Shown: positions 33,652 through 33,973 of the stretch, in pieces
Layout: the number at the start of each line of letters is the position of its first letter
Numbering within the stretch: the first letter of the stretch is position 1
Source: Chromatiales bacterium
Lineage (GTDB): Bacteria > Pseudomonadota > Gammaproteobacteria > RBG-16-57-12
Direction of reading: 5' to 3'
DNA length: 33,973 bases
NCBI GenBank assembly: GCA_026989455.1
Contig: JALSJH010000089.1
Coordinates: 1-33,973 of the forward strand
Translations under genes and position numbers: made by a program
The notes under the pieces: model-generated
What the model saw: only the letters and a program-made list of their open reading frames with translations
Database searches by the model: none
What the model was told of the DNA's origin: nothing

Positions 33652-33973
33652 AGGTTTAAGGTTCTTATTATATTGCCCTAAGCCTCGAGTAGAGACGAGA
33701 AACAGTGTGTGACCGTTTGATTTTATCGTGTAATTATGCGCTTATACAGCAGGTTTAGGCATGGATACGCCCAGGTAAAATGATAATTGCTAATCTTGCC
33801 ATTATCGAACCACAGCACGGTTGTCTATTGTGTCCCCATAATTTTTGAGTACTTTCAAAGGAGAGGTGGCGTTTTGCCTTCTTTTTAGGCGTTTAAAAAA
33901 TATATTATTGATTCAGTTTGGCTTGAGAAAAATCGACAGAAATACTTGACCAATACAGCGTGGATAGGGGGGG
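33652..33973. other. AT-rich non-coding right end
   Basis: No open reading frame with a ribosome binding site was found in these 322 bp on either strand. An AAAGGAGAGG stretch near 33857 is not followed by a usable start codon, and TTGACC near 33947 could be a -35 box for a gene beyond the window. Nothing else is supported. Confidence 0.6.

Noticed and set aside
33820-33842. TTGTCTATTGT followed by CATAAT near the right end as another Pho-type promoter
   Set aside because: Only one half-site is recognisable, and no gene is visible downstream within the window.

Overview
The window looks like the chromosome of a free-living or symbiotic gammaproteobacterium. The evidence is the FadE/FadI/FadJ type of beta-oxidation genes, the divergent folB/plsY pair, a TIGR04211-type SH3 protein, a MidA-like methyltransferase and a TonB cluster of the DUF3450/TtpC type. 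An exosortase-A-type acyl-CoA ligase and a PP-loop/TusA sulfur-relay pair would fit a Chromatiales-like sulfur oxidiser, but that placement is only a guess. I see no rRNA, tRNA, CRISPR array, phage or transposase gene.

Layout. Positions 1-6871 (minus strand) are a fatty-acid catabolism run: a permuted NlpC/P60-fold protein, fadE, fadI, fadJ and the start of a long-chain acyl-CoA synthetase that runs off the left edge. Positions 7144-11747 (plus) hold an AEC-type permease, a Bax-like glucosaminidase, a zinc-peptidase-like protein that has lost its HE pair, a YhiN/BaiN-type flavoprotein and a DUF1439 protein. Positions 11833-14056 are an orphan acyl-CoA ligase and a hexapeptide acyltransferase. 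Positions 14062-18505 contain uppP, midA-like, a pteridine reductase, an SH3 protein, folK and folB. Positions 18649-21744 contain plsY, a PP-loop RNA-thiolation-type enzyme overlapping a TusA carrier, and a CDF metal transporter.

The most notable part is 21878-33427. A tightly packed plus-strand operon encodes a DUF3450 protein, a long TtpC-like ExbB, a short ExbB, ExbD, TonB, a TPR protein and a large TonB-dependent receptor. After a terminator comes a separately transcribed outer-membrane lipoprotein made of two ~440-residue beta-helix-like repeats. The promoter regions of both units carry heptamers resembling PhoB half-sites (consensus CTGTMAY), set on the 11-bp helical period. Each ends exactly 10 bp before an identical TAGAAT -10 box, which is the geometry of known PhoB-activated promoters. 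My leading hypothesis is that this is a phosphate-starvation-induced, self-contained TonB-energised outer-membrane system with its own surface lipoprotein. It could be for scavenging phosphorus compounds or for handling the lipoprotein itself.

A second undescribed item is a ~167-bp palindromic repeat family: two full copies and one internally deleted copy. Every copy starts in or within 2 nt of a gene's stop codon.
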